A stretch of DNA of 16,483 nt from an uncultured Synechococcus sp. (GCA_937930135.1 CALGVO010000223.1:1-16483), one strand, 5' to 3'. Shown: positions 8,879-15,971, counted from the first letter of the stretch. Made by a program: numbers and translations. Notes: generated by a model not told the origin, from the sequence alone.

Positions 8879-11464
8879 TCAGCTGTGTTGGCGGCGTTGG
8901 GGCAGGGTGCTGGCGACTGCCGTGATCGGGTCTTCCGGCCAGGGATGTTTCGGATAGCGGCCACGCATCTCCCGCCGCACATCACTGTAACTGCCGCGCC
9001 AGAACCCTTCGAGATCCTGGGTGCGTTGCAGGGGGCGACCCGCAGGTGACAGGAGCTCCAGCGTGACCGGAATTCGATCGCCCAGCACTCTCGGACTCTG
9101 GCGACAGCCGAACATCTCCTGCAGTTTCACGGCCAGGCAAACCTCGCCCTCCCTGTAGTGCAGACGTGCCAGGCGACCGGACGGGATGGTGATCGCCTCC
9201 GGGAGGTGTTGATCGAGGCTCTGGCGCAGCTCCCAGGGCAGGTCGCCCCAGAGGGCGTGGATCAACTCCGATTCCTGAAGGCTGTGCCAGCCGTGATGGC
9301 CCTGCAGGCAGGCGCTCAGCCAGGTCGTCGGATGGGCTGCCAGGTGCTTCCACGAGCGCTGGGGCCAGGGGGAGCCGTGGTGTTGCTGCATCAGGTCCAG
9401 GCGTTTCTGCAACTGTTCACTGCGTGGCCCCCAGGGCAGAACCTCCAGACCATCGCTCTGGAGGCGCTCCAGCAACAAGGCGACGGCCTGGTGATCATCG
9501 GCTTGACAGGGTTGGGGTGTGCCGATCGTGAGGGCCCCGAGTCGCCAACAGCGTTCGCTGCGCACCCGTTGGTGCTCCGCATCCCAGCCCACCGACTCCT
9601 GCCAGCTCCCCTCGCGTTTCGCCAGCTGCTCGAGCCAGCGCATCGGCAGTGGCAAGGCGAGACGGATCCGGGCATCGGCTCCATCCAGATCGAGGCGCGC
9701 CACCGCCAGCGCCTGCGCCTGCGCCTGCGCCTGATGCAGGGGATCGTGGGCGGGCAGCTGGGCGCCTCGGCCCTGCCGCAGCAGGTAGCGGCCTGGCTGA
9801 CCGGGGCGTGGCAGGGCGATCCATCCCGGGAAGGCCGTGGCCAGCAGCAAGGCGGCCAGCTCCTCCCGGCTGGAGGTGTCAGGGGTGTCGCCCCAGCGCT
9901 CCAGTGGTCCGCAGCTCTGGAGGGTGGGCAGGGCATCCAGCTGGCGCAGCAGTTGGCGGCTGAGCCTGCGGACAGCGGTCTGGCGCTGACCGTTGCGGTC
10001 AGTGAGCCAGTGCAGGCGGGCGCCGAGATCGCTGCCGTGCTCCTGGGGGTTGAGGGGATCGCGTTCGCTGAGGAGGGTCGCCAGGTCGGCTCCCAGGGGG
10101 CTGCAATTCCAGTGACGGGCCTGCAGCAGCGCCAGGCCCAGGCGCGGATGGGTGCCCAGCCGGGCAAGCTGACGGCCGAGGGGGCTGCAGAGGCCGTTGC
10201 CCTCCAGGACGCCCAGGTCGATCAGCTGTTGGCGTCCCTCGCGTAGGGCGGGGGCTGGTGGTGGATCCAGCCAGGTCAGGTTGTCCCCAAGGCCGGCTCC
10301 CCACAGCGCCAGGTCCAGCACCAGGGGCTGGGGATCGGTGCGCAGCAGTTCCGGTGGATCCTGTGCCGGTCGGCGCTGCTGTTCAGCCGGTGACCAGAGC
10401 CGCACGCACCGGCCCGGAGCCTGCCTGCCGGCCCGCCCGCGTCGCTGGTCGGCGCTGGCCAGGCTGGCGGGCACCGTTTCCAGGCCTTCCATGCCGGTGC
10501 CGGGGTCGTAGCGGCTGCGGCGGCTGAGGCCGCTGTCGATCACCAGCCGCACGCCGTTGAGGGTCAGGGAGCTTTCGGCGATCGACGTGGCCAGCACGAT
10601 CCGTCCGGCCCACCGCGATGGGCAGGGGCGCAAGGCTGCGGCCTGGCGCTCGAGTGACTGTTGGCCATGGAGGCTGCAGACGTCCCAGTGCTTCAGGCTG
10701 GTGCTGGTGTCGATCAGCCTGCGGCATTGGTCGATCTCCCGCAGCCCCGGCAGAAACACGAGCACGGTTGGGGCGCCCAGACCGGCTGGGGGCCGGCTGT
10801 CGATCAGGGGCAGGGCGTGGGTCTCCAGGGCCCGAAGCACCGTGCGGTTGAGCGGTTCCTGCGGCCGGGGCGGCAAGTGATGGGTGTCAACGGGGTAGGC
10901 GCGCCCCTCGCTGGTGAGCAGTGTGGCTTTGGGTAGGCGGCCTGCGAGCGCACCCAGATCCAGGGTGGCCGACATCAACACCAGGCGCAGATCCGGTCGC
11001 ACCAGGTCGCGGGCATCGCGCACCAGGGCCAGGGCCAGGTCACTGTCGCGACCGCGCTCATGGAACTCATCAACAATCACGCAGTCGATGCCCTCTAGCT
11101 CCGGATCGGCCTGAAGGCGACGAAGAAACAGCCCTGCGGTGACCACCTCCACCCTGGTGCGGCTGGAGCGCTTCTGTTCGTTGCGTACGGCGTAGCCGAT
11201 GCGTTCGCCGACCGGTTCCCCCAGATGATCGGCAAGGCGCGCGGCAGCAGCCCTGGTGGCCAACCGGCGCGGTTCGAGCATCACAGTGCTGCCATCCAGG
11301 CCGGTGATGCCTGGAATGGCACCCAGCAAGGCCAGGGGAACCCGGGTGGTTTTGCCCGCACCGGGAGGGGCTTGGAGCAGAACGGTGGCACCCCCTGTCA
11401 GCGCCCGACGTAGATCGGGCAGCAGGGGGTCAATCGGCAGGGGTGCCGTTGGCGGGGCTGGCAA
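8879..11464 (-). CDS. hrpB: ATP-dependent helicase HrpB
   Basis: An 861-residue DEAH-type helicase, slightly longer than E. coli HrpB. Motifs in order: Walker A PPGAGKTT (33-40), LEPRRLATRAAA (63-74), DEFHERGRD (132-140, the DEFH variant usual in HrpB), SATLD (165-169), LATSIAESSLT (291-301) and QRRGRAGR (340-347). The C-terminal HrpB domain ends in DLEGFWRGSYSDVRREMRGRYPKHPWPEDP, split here near 820 and 835. The biological role of HrpB in bacteria is unclear; RNA or DNA remodelling is assumed from the helicase core. The start is TTG 11464: an in-frame TAA at 11471-11473 and lack of ATG or GTG before PIDPLLP leave no better choice. No Shine-Dalgarno is seen. A possible 34-residue ORF ends 21 bases upstream. 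Confidence 0.96.
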   Translation of the reverse strand: MPAPPTAPLPIDPLLPDLRRALTGGATVLLQAPPGAGKTTRVPLALLGAIPGITGLDGSTVMLEPRRLATRAAAARLADHLGEPVGERIGYAVRNEQKRSSRTRVEVVTAGLFLRRLQADPELEGIDCVIVDEFHERGRDSDLALALVRDARDLVRPDLRLVLMSATLDLGALAGRLPKATLLTSEGRAYPVDTHHLPPRPQEPLNRTVLRALETHALPLIDSRPPAGLGAPTVLVFLPGLREIDQCRRLIDTSTSLKHWDVCSLHGQQSLERQAAALRPCPSRWAGRIVLATSIAESSLTLNGVRLVIDSGLSRRSRYDPGTGMEGLETVPASLASADQRRGRAGRQAPGRCVRLWSPAEQQRRPAQDPPELLRTDPQPLVLDLALWGAGLGDNLTWLDPPPAPALREGRQQLIDLGVLEGNGLCSPLGRQLARLGTHPRLGLALLQARHWNCSPLGADLATLLSERDPLNPQEHGSDLGARLHWLTDRNGQRQTAVRRLSRQLLRQLDALPTLQSCGPLERWGDTPDTSSREELAALLLATAFPGWIALPRPGQPGRYLLRQGRGAQLPAHDPLHQAQAQAQALAVARLDLDGADARIRLALPLPMRWLEQLAKREGSWQESVGWDAEHQRVRSERCWRLGALTIGTPQPCQADDHQAVALLLERLQSDGLEVLPWGPRSEQLQKRLDLMQQHHGSPWPQRSWKHLAAHPTTWLSACLQGHHGWHSLQESELIHALWGDLPWELRQSLDQHLPEAITIPSGRLARLHYREGEVCLAVKLQEMFGCRQSPRVLGDRIPVTLELLSPAGRPLQRTQDLEGFWRGSYSDVRREMRGRYPKHPWPEDPITAVASTLPQRRQHS
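9709..9732 (-). repeat. In-frame hexamer repeat within hrpB
   Basis: Four perfect copies of GCGCCT (+ strand), read as CAGGCG on the coding strand, encode alternating Gln-Ala (HQAQAQAQALAVA) in the HrpB C-terminal half. Copy-number change would stay in frame. Confidence 0.9.
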
Positions 11465-11486
11465 GACGACTTAGATCAAGACGACT
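11462..11486. repeat. Direct repeat of 10 bases at the hrpB start
   Basis: CAAGACGACT occurs at 11462-11471 and 11477-11486, a period of 15 bases. On the - strand each copy gives AGTCGTCTTG. The downstream copy supplies the hrpB TTG start; the upstream copy gives an in-frame TTG that meets TAA two codons later. It overlaps the last base of the 34-residue ORF's stop region. Confidence 0.85.
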
Positions 11487-11590
11487 CAGCTGAACAGATT
11501 CAGCAAGCCCAACAGGAGGATGCTGCTCAAGGCGCCCATGGCGGCGAGCAATCTGACCAGGGGGCCGAGGGAGTGACGAAGGGTGGCCAT
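11486..11590 (-). CDS. Possible 34-residue single-helix membrane peptide upstream of hrpB
   Basis: A short ORF read directly from the sequence: ATG at 11588-11590, TGA at 11486-11488. It has a basic N-terminus (MATLRHSLGPLVR) followed by a hydrophobic helix of about 20 residues rich in Leu, Ala and Gly and ending NLFS. AAGG lies about 9 bases before the ATG, one of the better ribosome-binding sites in the window. It ends 21 bases before the TTG of hrpB on the same strand. It could be a small membrane protein, a leader that couples into hrpB, or chance. It does not match the small photosystem subunits I can recall. Confidence is limited by size. Confidence 0.45.
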   Translation of the reverse strand: MATLRHSLGPLVRLLAAMGALSSILLLGLLNLFS

Positions 11591-11605
11591 GAAGAAAACC
11601 TTAAA

Positions 11606-11624
11606 GGCCGAACTCTTTTCGGTC
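11606..11624 (-). terminator. Weak terminator-like hairpin
   Basis: GGCCGAA (11606-11612) pairs with TTCGGTC (11618-11624), seven pairs including one G-U, around a five-base loop. On the - strand it is followed only by TTT, so at best it is a weak terminator for the gene at 11694-12116. It lies just upstream of the 34-residue ORF. Confidence 0.3.
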
Positions 11625-11660
11625 TAGCCCTGTCTGAGTGATTCCGCTGTCGTGCTTTGT

Positions 11661-11700
11661 ACGCCTTCACAACTCAGTGCACGCCTTCACATCTCAGCGC
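11661..11700. repeat. Tandem duplication of 20 bases at a gene end
   Basis: Two adjacent copies, acgccttcacaactcagtgc (11661-11680) and acgccttcacatctcagcgc (11681-11700), differ at two positions. The second copy contains the stop codon of the - strand gene at 11694-12116, so the other copy lies in its 3' untranslated region. Confidence 0.9.
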
Positions 11701-12116
11701 ACGTGCCTCGCACCATCCACCGGGTGATAGTCCTCGCCGGTCAATTCTTCGTAGACGATCGCCGGCAGACCCGTCTCAAACATGGTCTGAAGCGCCTCCT
11801 TCAGATAGGGATTCCAGCCACCCGTGCTCACATCGCCATGGCGCACCGTCCAGTCCCAGGTGCCCTGAAGATCCCTTGGAATGCGACCTTCGCGATCACG
11901 TCGTGCCACGAGGTCGAGGGATTCCACCAGCCCCACCTGGATCGGCTGCTTGCCGTAGGCCGGGGTGAGACTCAGTTCCAGCCGGACCGGATCTTCCTTG
12001 AGCAAGCGCAGCCGGAAGCGGGGGGGCAGTTTCACCGACTTGATCACCGCTGCAACGATCCGTGTCCGTTGATCCAACTGGGCATCCCCCTGATGAGTCC
12101 TACCGGCGCCGTTCAC
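11694..12116 (-). CDS. Unrecognised conserved-looking protein
   Basis: A soluble protein of 140 residues from GTG 12116. A TTG at 12077 (residue 14) would give 127 residues and is preceded by AGGGGG at suitable spacing, so the shorter form may be the real one. There is no signal peptide or membrane segment. Basic and hydrophobic residues alternate in KLPPRFRLRLLKEDPVRLEL, suggesting beta strands. A Trp-containing GTWDWTVRHGD, GGWNPYLKEAL and ETGLPAIVYEELTGEDYHP follow. I cannot assign a family. It starts 22 bases after the stop of the DUF2973-type gene on the same strand, so the two are likely co-transcribed. Codon use looks like that of neighbouring genes. Confidence 0.75.
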   Translation of the reverse strand: MNGAGRTHQGDAQLDQRTRIVAAVIKSVKLPPRFRLRLLKEDPVRLELSLTPAYGKQPIQVGLVESLDLVARRDREGRIPRDLQGTWDWTVRHGDVSTGGWNPYLKEALQTMFETGLPAIVYEELTGEDYHPVDGARHVR

Positions 12117-12138
12117 AGGCGACCATCCCCAACCTTAT

Positions 12139-12384
12139 TCAGTCGGGGTTCTCGGTCGATTCCTGATCAGCGCTGAAACGCACGGTCAGCAGTTCTTCCT
12201 CGGTCAGTCGGCCCTCCTGGTCAAGGAGCTCTGGGTGCACCGTGATCTGACCGGTCCGATCGCGGGACGGGCGGTTGGTGGGCTGTCGGGCAGCCCCAAA
12301 GCCCTGGCCCATCACCCGAAACGCCTGCCAGAGCAGGCCGATAAAGACGGCGCCGTAGATGAGAGGAAACAGGCTGTTCAGCAT
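12139..12384 (-). CDS. DUF2973-type small membrane protein
   Basis: An 81-residue protein with one N-terminal hydrophobic helix (about 4-22, LFPLIYGAVFIGLLWQAF), a polar linker with Arg/Pro/Ser, then HPELLDQEGRLTEEELLTVRF (50-70, split at HPELLD). The combination of an N-terminal helix with HPELLD and a final LL-V-RF segment is, from memory, the pattern of the cyanobacterial DUF2973 family; function unknown. The C-terminus is acidic. It is the first gene of a probable two-gene unit and is divergent from htrA, with 144 bases between the two starts that must hold both promoters. Confidence 0.75.
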   Translation of the reverse strand: MLNSLFPLIYGAVFIGLLWQAFRVMGQGFGAARQPTNRPSRDRTGQITVHPELLDQEGRLTEEELLTVRFSADQESTENPD

Positions 12385-12528
12385 GACTCGCGTCGGCTGA
12401 CACCATCATCGCCGTTGTTGCGCCTCGCAGTGGACGCATTCGGTCACGGCTTGGGCGGAGATTGCGACTGTGTTGAGCGGGGTTCTCTGACTACGTTCAG
12501 ACCATTGTGTTGGTCGCTGTTGCAGGGC

Positions 12529-13665
12529 ATGTCCCGATCCGTCACCGCTTCCTTGGTCTGGGCCACTGCCGCGGTGGCATCGTTGCCGTTAGGCCTGACA
12601 GCGCCGCCCTCAGTGCAGGCGGCCGCCGCATCGGCACGGGCCCTGTCGGCCCAGTCGTTTGTCTCAGCCGCTGTGCAGCGCAGTGGTCCTGCTGTGGTGA
12701 CGCTCGACACCCAGCGCACCGTGACCTCGGGCGCCGTGGGCGGCCTGCCTGGCGGGCTTCGGCTCGATCCCTTTCTGCAGCGTTTCTTTGGATTGCAGCA
12801 GGTCCCCACCGCGCCACGCTCCCGGGTGGAGCGGGGACAGGGCAGTGGGGTCATCTTCGATGCCTCCGGCCTGGTGCTCACCAATGCCCACGTGGTCGAG
12901 AAGGCTGATCAGGTGATGGTGGGTCTCCCGGATGGGCGTCGGGTCGCCGGGCGGGTGCTCGGCCAGGACACCCTCACCGATTTGGCGGTGGTGCGGCTGG
13001 CCGACAGCGGTCCATGGCCCACCGCTCCGCTCGGGGATTCCGACCGCCTGCAGGTGGGCGACTGGGCGATCGCGGTCGGCAACCCCTTCGGCCTGGAGAA
13101 CACGGTGACCCTTGGCATCGTCAGCAATCTCAATCGCAATGTGTCCCAGCTCGGCATCTCCGGGAAGCGCCTGGATCTGATTCAGACCGATGCCGCGATC
13201 AACCCCGGCAACTCCGGCGGGCCCCTGCTCAATGCCGATGGCGAGGTGGTGGGGATCAACACCCTGGTGCGCTCCGGCCCCGGGGCGGGCCTAGGCTTCG
13301 CCATTCCGATCAACCGGGCCCGTGCGATCGCGCGTCAGCTGGCTGAGCAGGGGCGGGCCAGTCATCCGATGGTGGGGATCGGCCTGTCCTCGGTTCCCTC
13401 GCCCCGGCCTGGCGCCCCGGCTCCGTCAGGTGCCGTGGTGCGTTCGTTGGTGCCTGGAGGACCAGCAGCCCGGGCCGGCGTTCAGATTGATGATGTGATC
13501 GTGGCGATCGGGGGCGCGGACGTGCCCAGCCCCGCTGCTGTCGTCAGTGCGATCGACCGGCATGGCGTGGGCCGTCCCCTCAGTCTGAGGGTGTTGCGTG
13601 CCGGTCAGCCGGTCAGCCTGTCCATCACCCCCGTGGACATGAGTGCGTTGCCAGCAACGCGTTAG
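12529..13665 (+). CDS. HtrA/Deg-family trypsin-like serine protease, secreted
   Basis: A 378-residue protease from the ATG at 12529, with GCAGGG directly before it. The open frame extends upstream to 12235 but that part runs antisense to the DUF2973 gene and past its start, and lacks protease features, so it was rejected. A signal peptide (about 1-31, ending SVQA) predicts export to the periplasm or lumen. The chymotrypsin-fold domain carries the full triad: His121 in TNAHVV, Asp151 in TDLAVV and Ser229 in GNSGGPL. One PDZ domain follows (about 281-370, with GGPAARAGVQIDDVIVAIGG). This matches cyanobacterial HhoA/HhoB/HtrA, which degrade damaged envelope proteins under stress; I cannot say which of the three. 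The stop overlaps the stop of the convergent gene. Confidence 0.95.
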   Translation: MSRSVTASLVWATAAVASLPLGLTAPPSVQAAAASARALSAQSFVSAAVQRSGPAVVTLDTQRTVTSGAVGGLPGGLRLDPFLQRFFGLQQVPTAPRSRVERGQGSGVIFDASGLVLTNAHVVEKADQVMVGLPDGRRVAGRVLGQDTLTDLAVVRLADSGPWPTAPLGDSDRLQVGDWAIAVGNPFGLENTVTLGIVSNLNRNVSQLGISGKRLDLIQTDAAINPGNSGGPLLNADGEVVGINTLVRSGPGAGLGFAIPINRARAIARQLAEQGRASHPMVGIGLSSVPSPRPGAPAPSGAVVRSLVPGGPAARAGVQIDDVIVAIGGADVPSPAAVVSAIDRHGVGRPLSLRVLRAGQPVSLSITPVDMSALPATR

Positions 13666-13847
13666 CTGTCTGCGTCCCGTAACTGTTCGACGCAGCGGGT
13701 GATGCACTCACCATCATCCAAAGAGCAGGTGGTGATGCATTCGAAGTAGGTTTCCACCGCATCCCAGGTCTGTTCATGCTGGGCTTCTGAGTGATGGGCG
13801 GCGCTGGTTGCAGTCATGCCGGAATGGATCTGGGGCGTGGATGTCAT
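13662..13847 (-). CDS. Small protein with paired CX3C motifs
   Basis: A 61-residue protein; ATG 13847 or an internal ATG at 13817 (51 residues). The N-terminal 25 residues are polar and His/Ser-rich. The C-terminal half carries WDAVETYFECITTCSL and DDGECITRCVEQLRD: Cys37, 41, 48 and 52 form CX3C-X6-CX3C. This spacing suits a short helical hairpin held by two disulfides or binding a metal. I recall similar uncharacterised proteins in marine picocyanobacteria but cannot name a family. Its TAA (13662-13664) overlaps the htrA TAG (13663-13665) on the other strand. No Shine-Dalgarno is obvious at either start. Confidence 0.75.
   Translation of the reverse strand: MTSTPQIHSGMTATSAAHHSEAQHEQTWDAVETYFECITTCSLDDGECITRCVEQLRDADS
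13670..13695 (+). other. Hairpin just past the htrA stop
   Basis: CTGCGTC (13670-13676) and GACGCAG (13689-13695) form a perfect seven-base stem with a 12-base loop, starting 5 bases after the htrA stop. It sits inside the 3' coding part of the convergent paired-CX3C gene. No T-run follows on either strand, so it is not a standard terminator but could protect the mRNA 3' end or pause polymerase. Confidence 0.5.
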
Positions 13848-13963
13848 GGCGGGCTGGAATCAGTGATGTCAGCCTATGCACACCGTTTGGCTCGGTAAAG
13901 AGAAATAAGTCTTCCTGCCTAACCATCTGTGAAGTTTCGTCTTGCGCCCATGGGGAGTGGCTG

Positions 13964-15688
13964 TTAAGCGGAATGGCGTCGCCGCTCCTGGCGCTGTTTT
14001 TGCTTCTCGCGGTTGGCCCGGCGCTTCGCCTCCTGCTGGGCCGCGGCAAGCGCCGCTTCCGCCGCTTGCTTTTCCTCTTCTTTCTTCTCCAGGTAGTAGG
14101 TGTAGTCGCCCCGATAGAGAATCAGTTCGCCATCGCGCAGTTCCACGATCCGGTTCGCAACCCTTGAAATGAAATACCGATCGTGGGACACGAGCAGTGC
14201 TGCGCCGTCGTAATGGCAGAGCGCATCCTCGAGCATCTGTTTGGCGGGAATATCGAGGTGATTGGTGGGCTCATCCAGCACCAGCAGATTGCAGGGGCTC
14301 AGCAACATCAAGGCCAGGGCCAGGCGCGCTTTTTCACCGCCACTGAGTTGGCCCACCTCCTTGAAGACGCTGTCGTTGCTGAAGCAGAAGTTCCCGAGCA
14401 GAGAACGCACCTGGGTCTGGGTCCAGTCCGGTACGGCTTCAAACATGGTGTCGATCACCGTCTTGCTCAGGTCGAGCGCTTCGGCCTGGTTCTGTTCGAA
14501 GTAACTGGCGATGATGTTGTGGTCTCCGAGGCGGGCGCTGCCCTCATCCGGGCGTTCCAGCCCCATCACCAGACGCAGCAGGGTCGATTTGCCGGCGCCA
14601 TTCGGGCCCACGAAGGCAATCCGGTCGCCCCGCTCCACCTCCAGCTCCGCCCCCAGAAAGAGGATCTGATCGCCGTAGCTGAGGGTGAGGTTCTCGATCA
14701 CCGCCACCTGGGCACCGGAGCGGGGCGCCGGTGGAAAGCGAAAGCTCGGGCCAGCCACCGATTCGATCGGCGCTTCCACCCGCTCCACCTTCTCCAGTTG
14801 CTTTTCGCGGCTCTTGGCCTGGGTGCTGCGGGTGGCACTGGCGCGGAAGCGGTCGATGTAGGCCTGCTGGCTGGCGATCTCCTTCTGTTGGCGTTCAAAC
14901 GCGGCCTGGGTGGCGGCCTGTTCCAGCGCTTTCTGCTCCAGATGGGCGGTGTAATTGCCGAGATAGGCGCGGGAGATGCCCCGTTCCGTGCTCACGATCT
15001 GGGTGCAGACCCGATCCAGGAAGGTGCGGTCGTGGCTGATCACCACCAGCGCTGCGGTCTGCTCCGTCAGGTAGCCCTCCAGCCACTGGATCGTTTCCAC
15101 ATCGAGGTGGTTGGTGGGCTCGTCGAGCAGGAGCAGATCCGGCTCCTGCAGAAGGATCTTGCCCAGGGCAATCCGCATCTGCCAGCCACCGGAGTAATCG
15201 GCGACGGGGCGCTCCACATCCTGCGCAGAGAAGCCGATTCTGGGCAGCAGTTTGTCGATGCGGGCCTCCAGTTCGTAGCCATGCAGCGCTTCAAAGCGGG
15301 TCTGGAGTGCGCTCAGCTCGTGGATCAGAGCGTCGAGGTGATCGGGGTCCTCGGCAGCTCGATCTGAGGCCATGGCGTCTTCGACCTGTCGCTGCTGATT
15401 CAGCACCTCCGCCGCTTCGCCGAAGGCCTGAAACAGTTCCTGGCGGACGCTGCGGCGCGGATCCACGTCGAATTCCTGTTGCAGGTAAGCGATCCGGGGC
15501 TCCCCCTGGCGGATGATCTGGCCGGCGCTGGGCTCTTCGAGCCCCGCAATCAGGCGCATCTGGGTGGATTTGCCGGCGCCGTTCACGCCCACCAGACCGA
15601 TGCGGTCGCCGGGTTTCACCTCCCAGGTCACATCGCGCAGCACCTCTCCGGTTGGGTAGATCTTGCTGACGCGCTCAAGTCTCAGCAC
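13964..15688 (-). CDS. ABC-F family ATPase (ribosome-associated type)
   Basis: A 574-residue protein with two ABC domains and no membrane segment. Domain 1: Walker A GVNGAGKS (34-41), signature YSGGWQMR (165-172), Walker B LLLLDE (185-190), ISHD (217-220). Domain 2: Walker A GPNGAGKS (361-368), signature LSGGEKAR (448-455), Walker B LLVLDE (468-473), VSHD (500-503). The linker (about 250-310, with IDRFRASATRSTQAKSREKQ) is the P-site tRNA interaction motif of ABC-F factors, which act on the ribosome E site to relieve stalled translation. A Lys/Arg/Glu-rich C-terminal tail (536-574) resembles Uup-like members. The start is GTG 15688; no in-frame ATG lies just upstream. Calling it antibiotic resistance would be unsupported. 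Confidence 0.94.
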   Translation of the reverse strand: MLRLERVSKIYPTGEVLRDVTWEVKPGDRIGLVGVNGAGKSTQMRLIAGLEEPSAGQIIRQGEPRIAYLQQEFDVDPRRSVRQELFQAFGEAAEVLNQQRQVEDAMASDRAAEDPDHLDALIHELSALQTRFEALHGYELEARIDKLLPRIGFSAQDVERPVADYSGGWQMRIALGKILLQEPDLLLLDEPTNHLDVETIQWLEGYLTEQTAALVVISHDRTFLDRVCTQIVSTERGISRAYLGNYTAHLEQKALEQAATQAAFERQQKEIASQQAYIDRFRASATRSTQAKSREKQLEKVERVEAPIESVAGPSFRFPPAPRSGAQVAVIENLTLSYGDQILFLGAELEVERGDRIAFVGPNGAGKSTLLRLVMGLERPDEGSARLGDHNIIASYFEQNQAEALDLSKTVIDTMFEAVPDWTQTQVRSLLGNFCFSNDSVFKEVGQLSGGEKARLALALMLLSPCNLLVLDEPTNHLDIPAKQMLEDALCHYDGAALLVSHDRYFISRVANRIVELRDGELILYRGDYTYYLEKKEEEKQAAEAALAAAQQEAKRRANREKQKQRQERRRHSA

Positions 15689-15767
15689 GGTGATCGAGGC
15701 AGGCGCTGTTCCATCATCCCGTGTGGGGTGAAGGGCAGACTGGACACTGCGATCGGGTCCACCGGCG

Positions 15768-15971
15768 ATGGCAAGACTGGAGCAGGTGACGGCGCTGGTG
15801 GTCGCAGCCGGCTTGGCGATTGTGAGCTATTGGCTGTTTTTCAGCTGGGCAGGCGGTGGGCAGGGCAGTCGACGGCCTGCGATGAACTCACCCGATGCGC
15901 CGGAAAGCCGCCCTCGCGATCCCGCCGGCGCTCCAGCGGCGTCTCCGCTCAGAGCCCCCCCCGGGCCTTGA
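15768..15971 (+). CDS. Possible small single-helix membrane protein
   Basis: A 67-residue ORF divergent from the ABC-F gene, 79 bases from its start. An N-terminal hydrophobic helix (about 8-28, TALVVAAGLAIVSYWLFFSW) is followed by a Gly/Pro/Ala/Arg-rich disordered tail. The helix is convincing as a membrane anchor, but the tail could be produced by GC-rich antisense DNA. The last 23 bases overlap the 3' end of the opposing Nif11-like gene, including the C8 tract. I do not recognise a family. No clear ribosome-binding site is visible before the ATG. Confidence 0.5.
   Translation: MARLEQVTALVVAAGLAIVSYWLFFSWAGGGQGSRRPAMNSPDAPESRPRDPAGAPAASPLRAPPGP

Noticed and set aside
9158..10246. A 362-codon + strand frame
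   Set aside because: It is fully antisense to the hrpB helicase C-terminal region, has Gln/Ala/Gly-rich composition typical of GC-rich antisense frames, and shows no domain.
12235..12528. N-terminal extension of the htrA frame by 98 codons
   Set aside because: It runs through the antisense of the DUF2973 gene; the signal peptide begins at the ATG at 12529, as expected for an exported protease.
13774..14049. A 91-codon - strand frame bridging the ABC-F end and the CX3C gene
   Set aside because: It is out of frame with both real genes over most of its length and has no family features.
14183..15367. A 394-codon + strand frame
   Set aside because: It is antisense to the ABC-F gene; the His/Gln/Leu-rich protein is the usual reverse image of ABC ATPase motifs.
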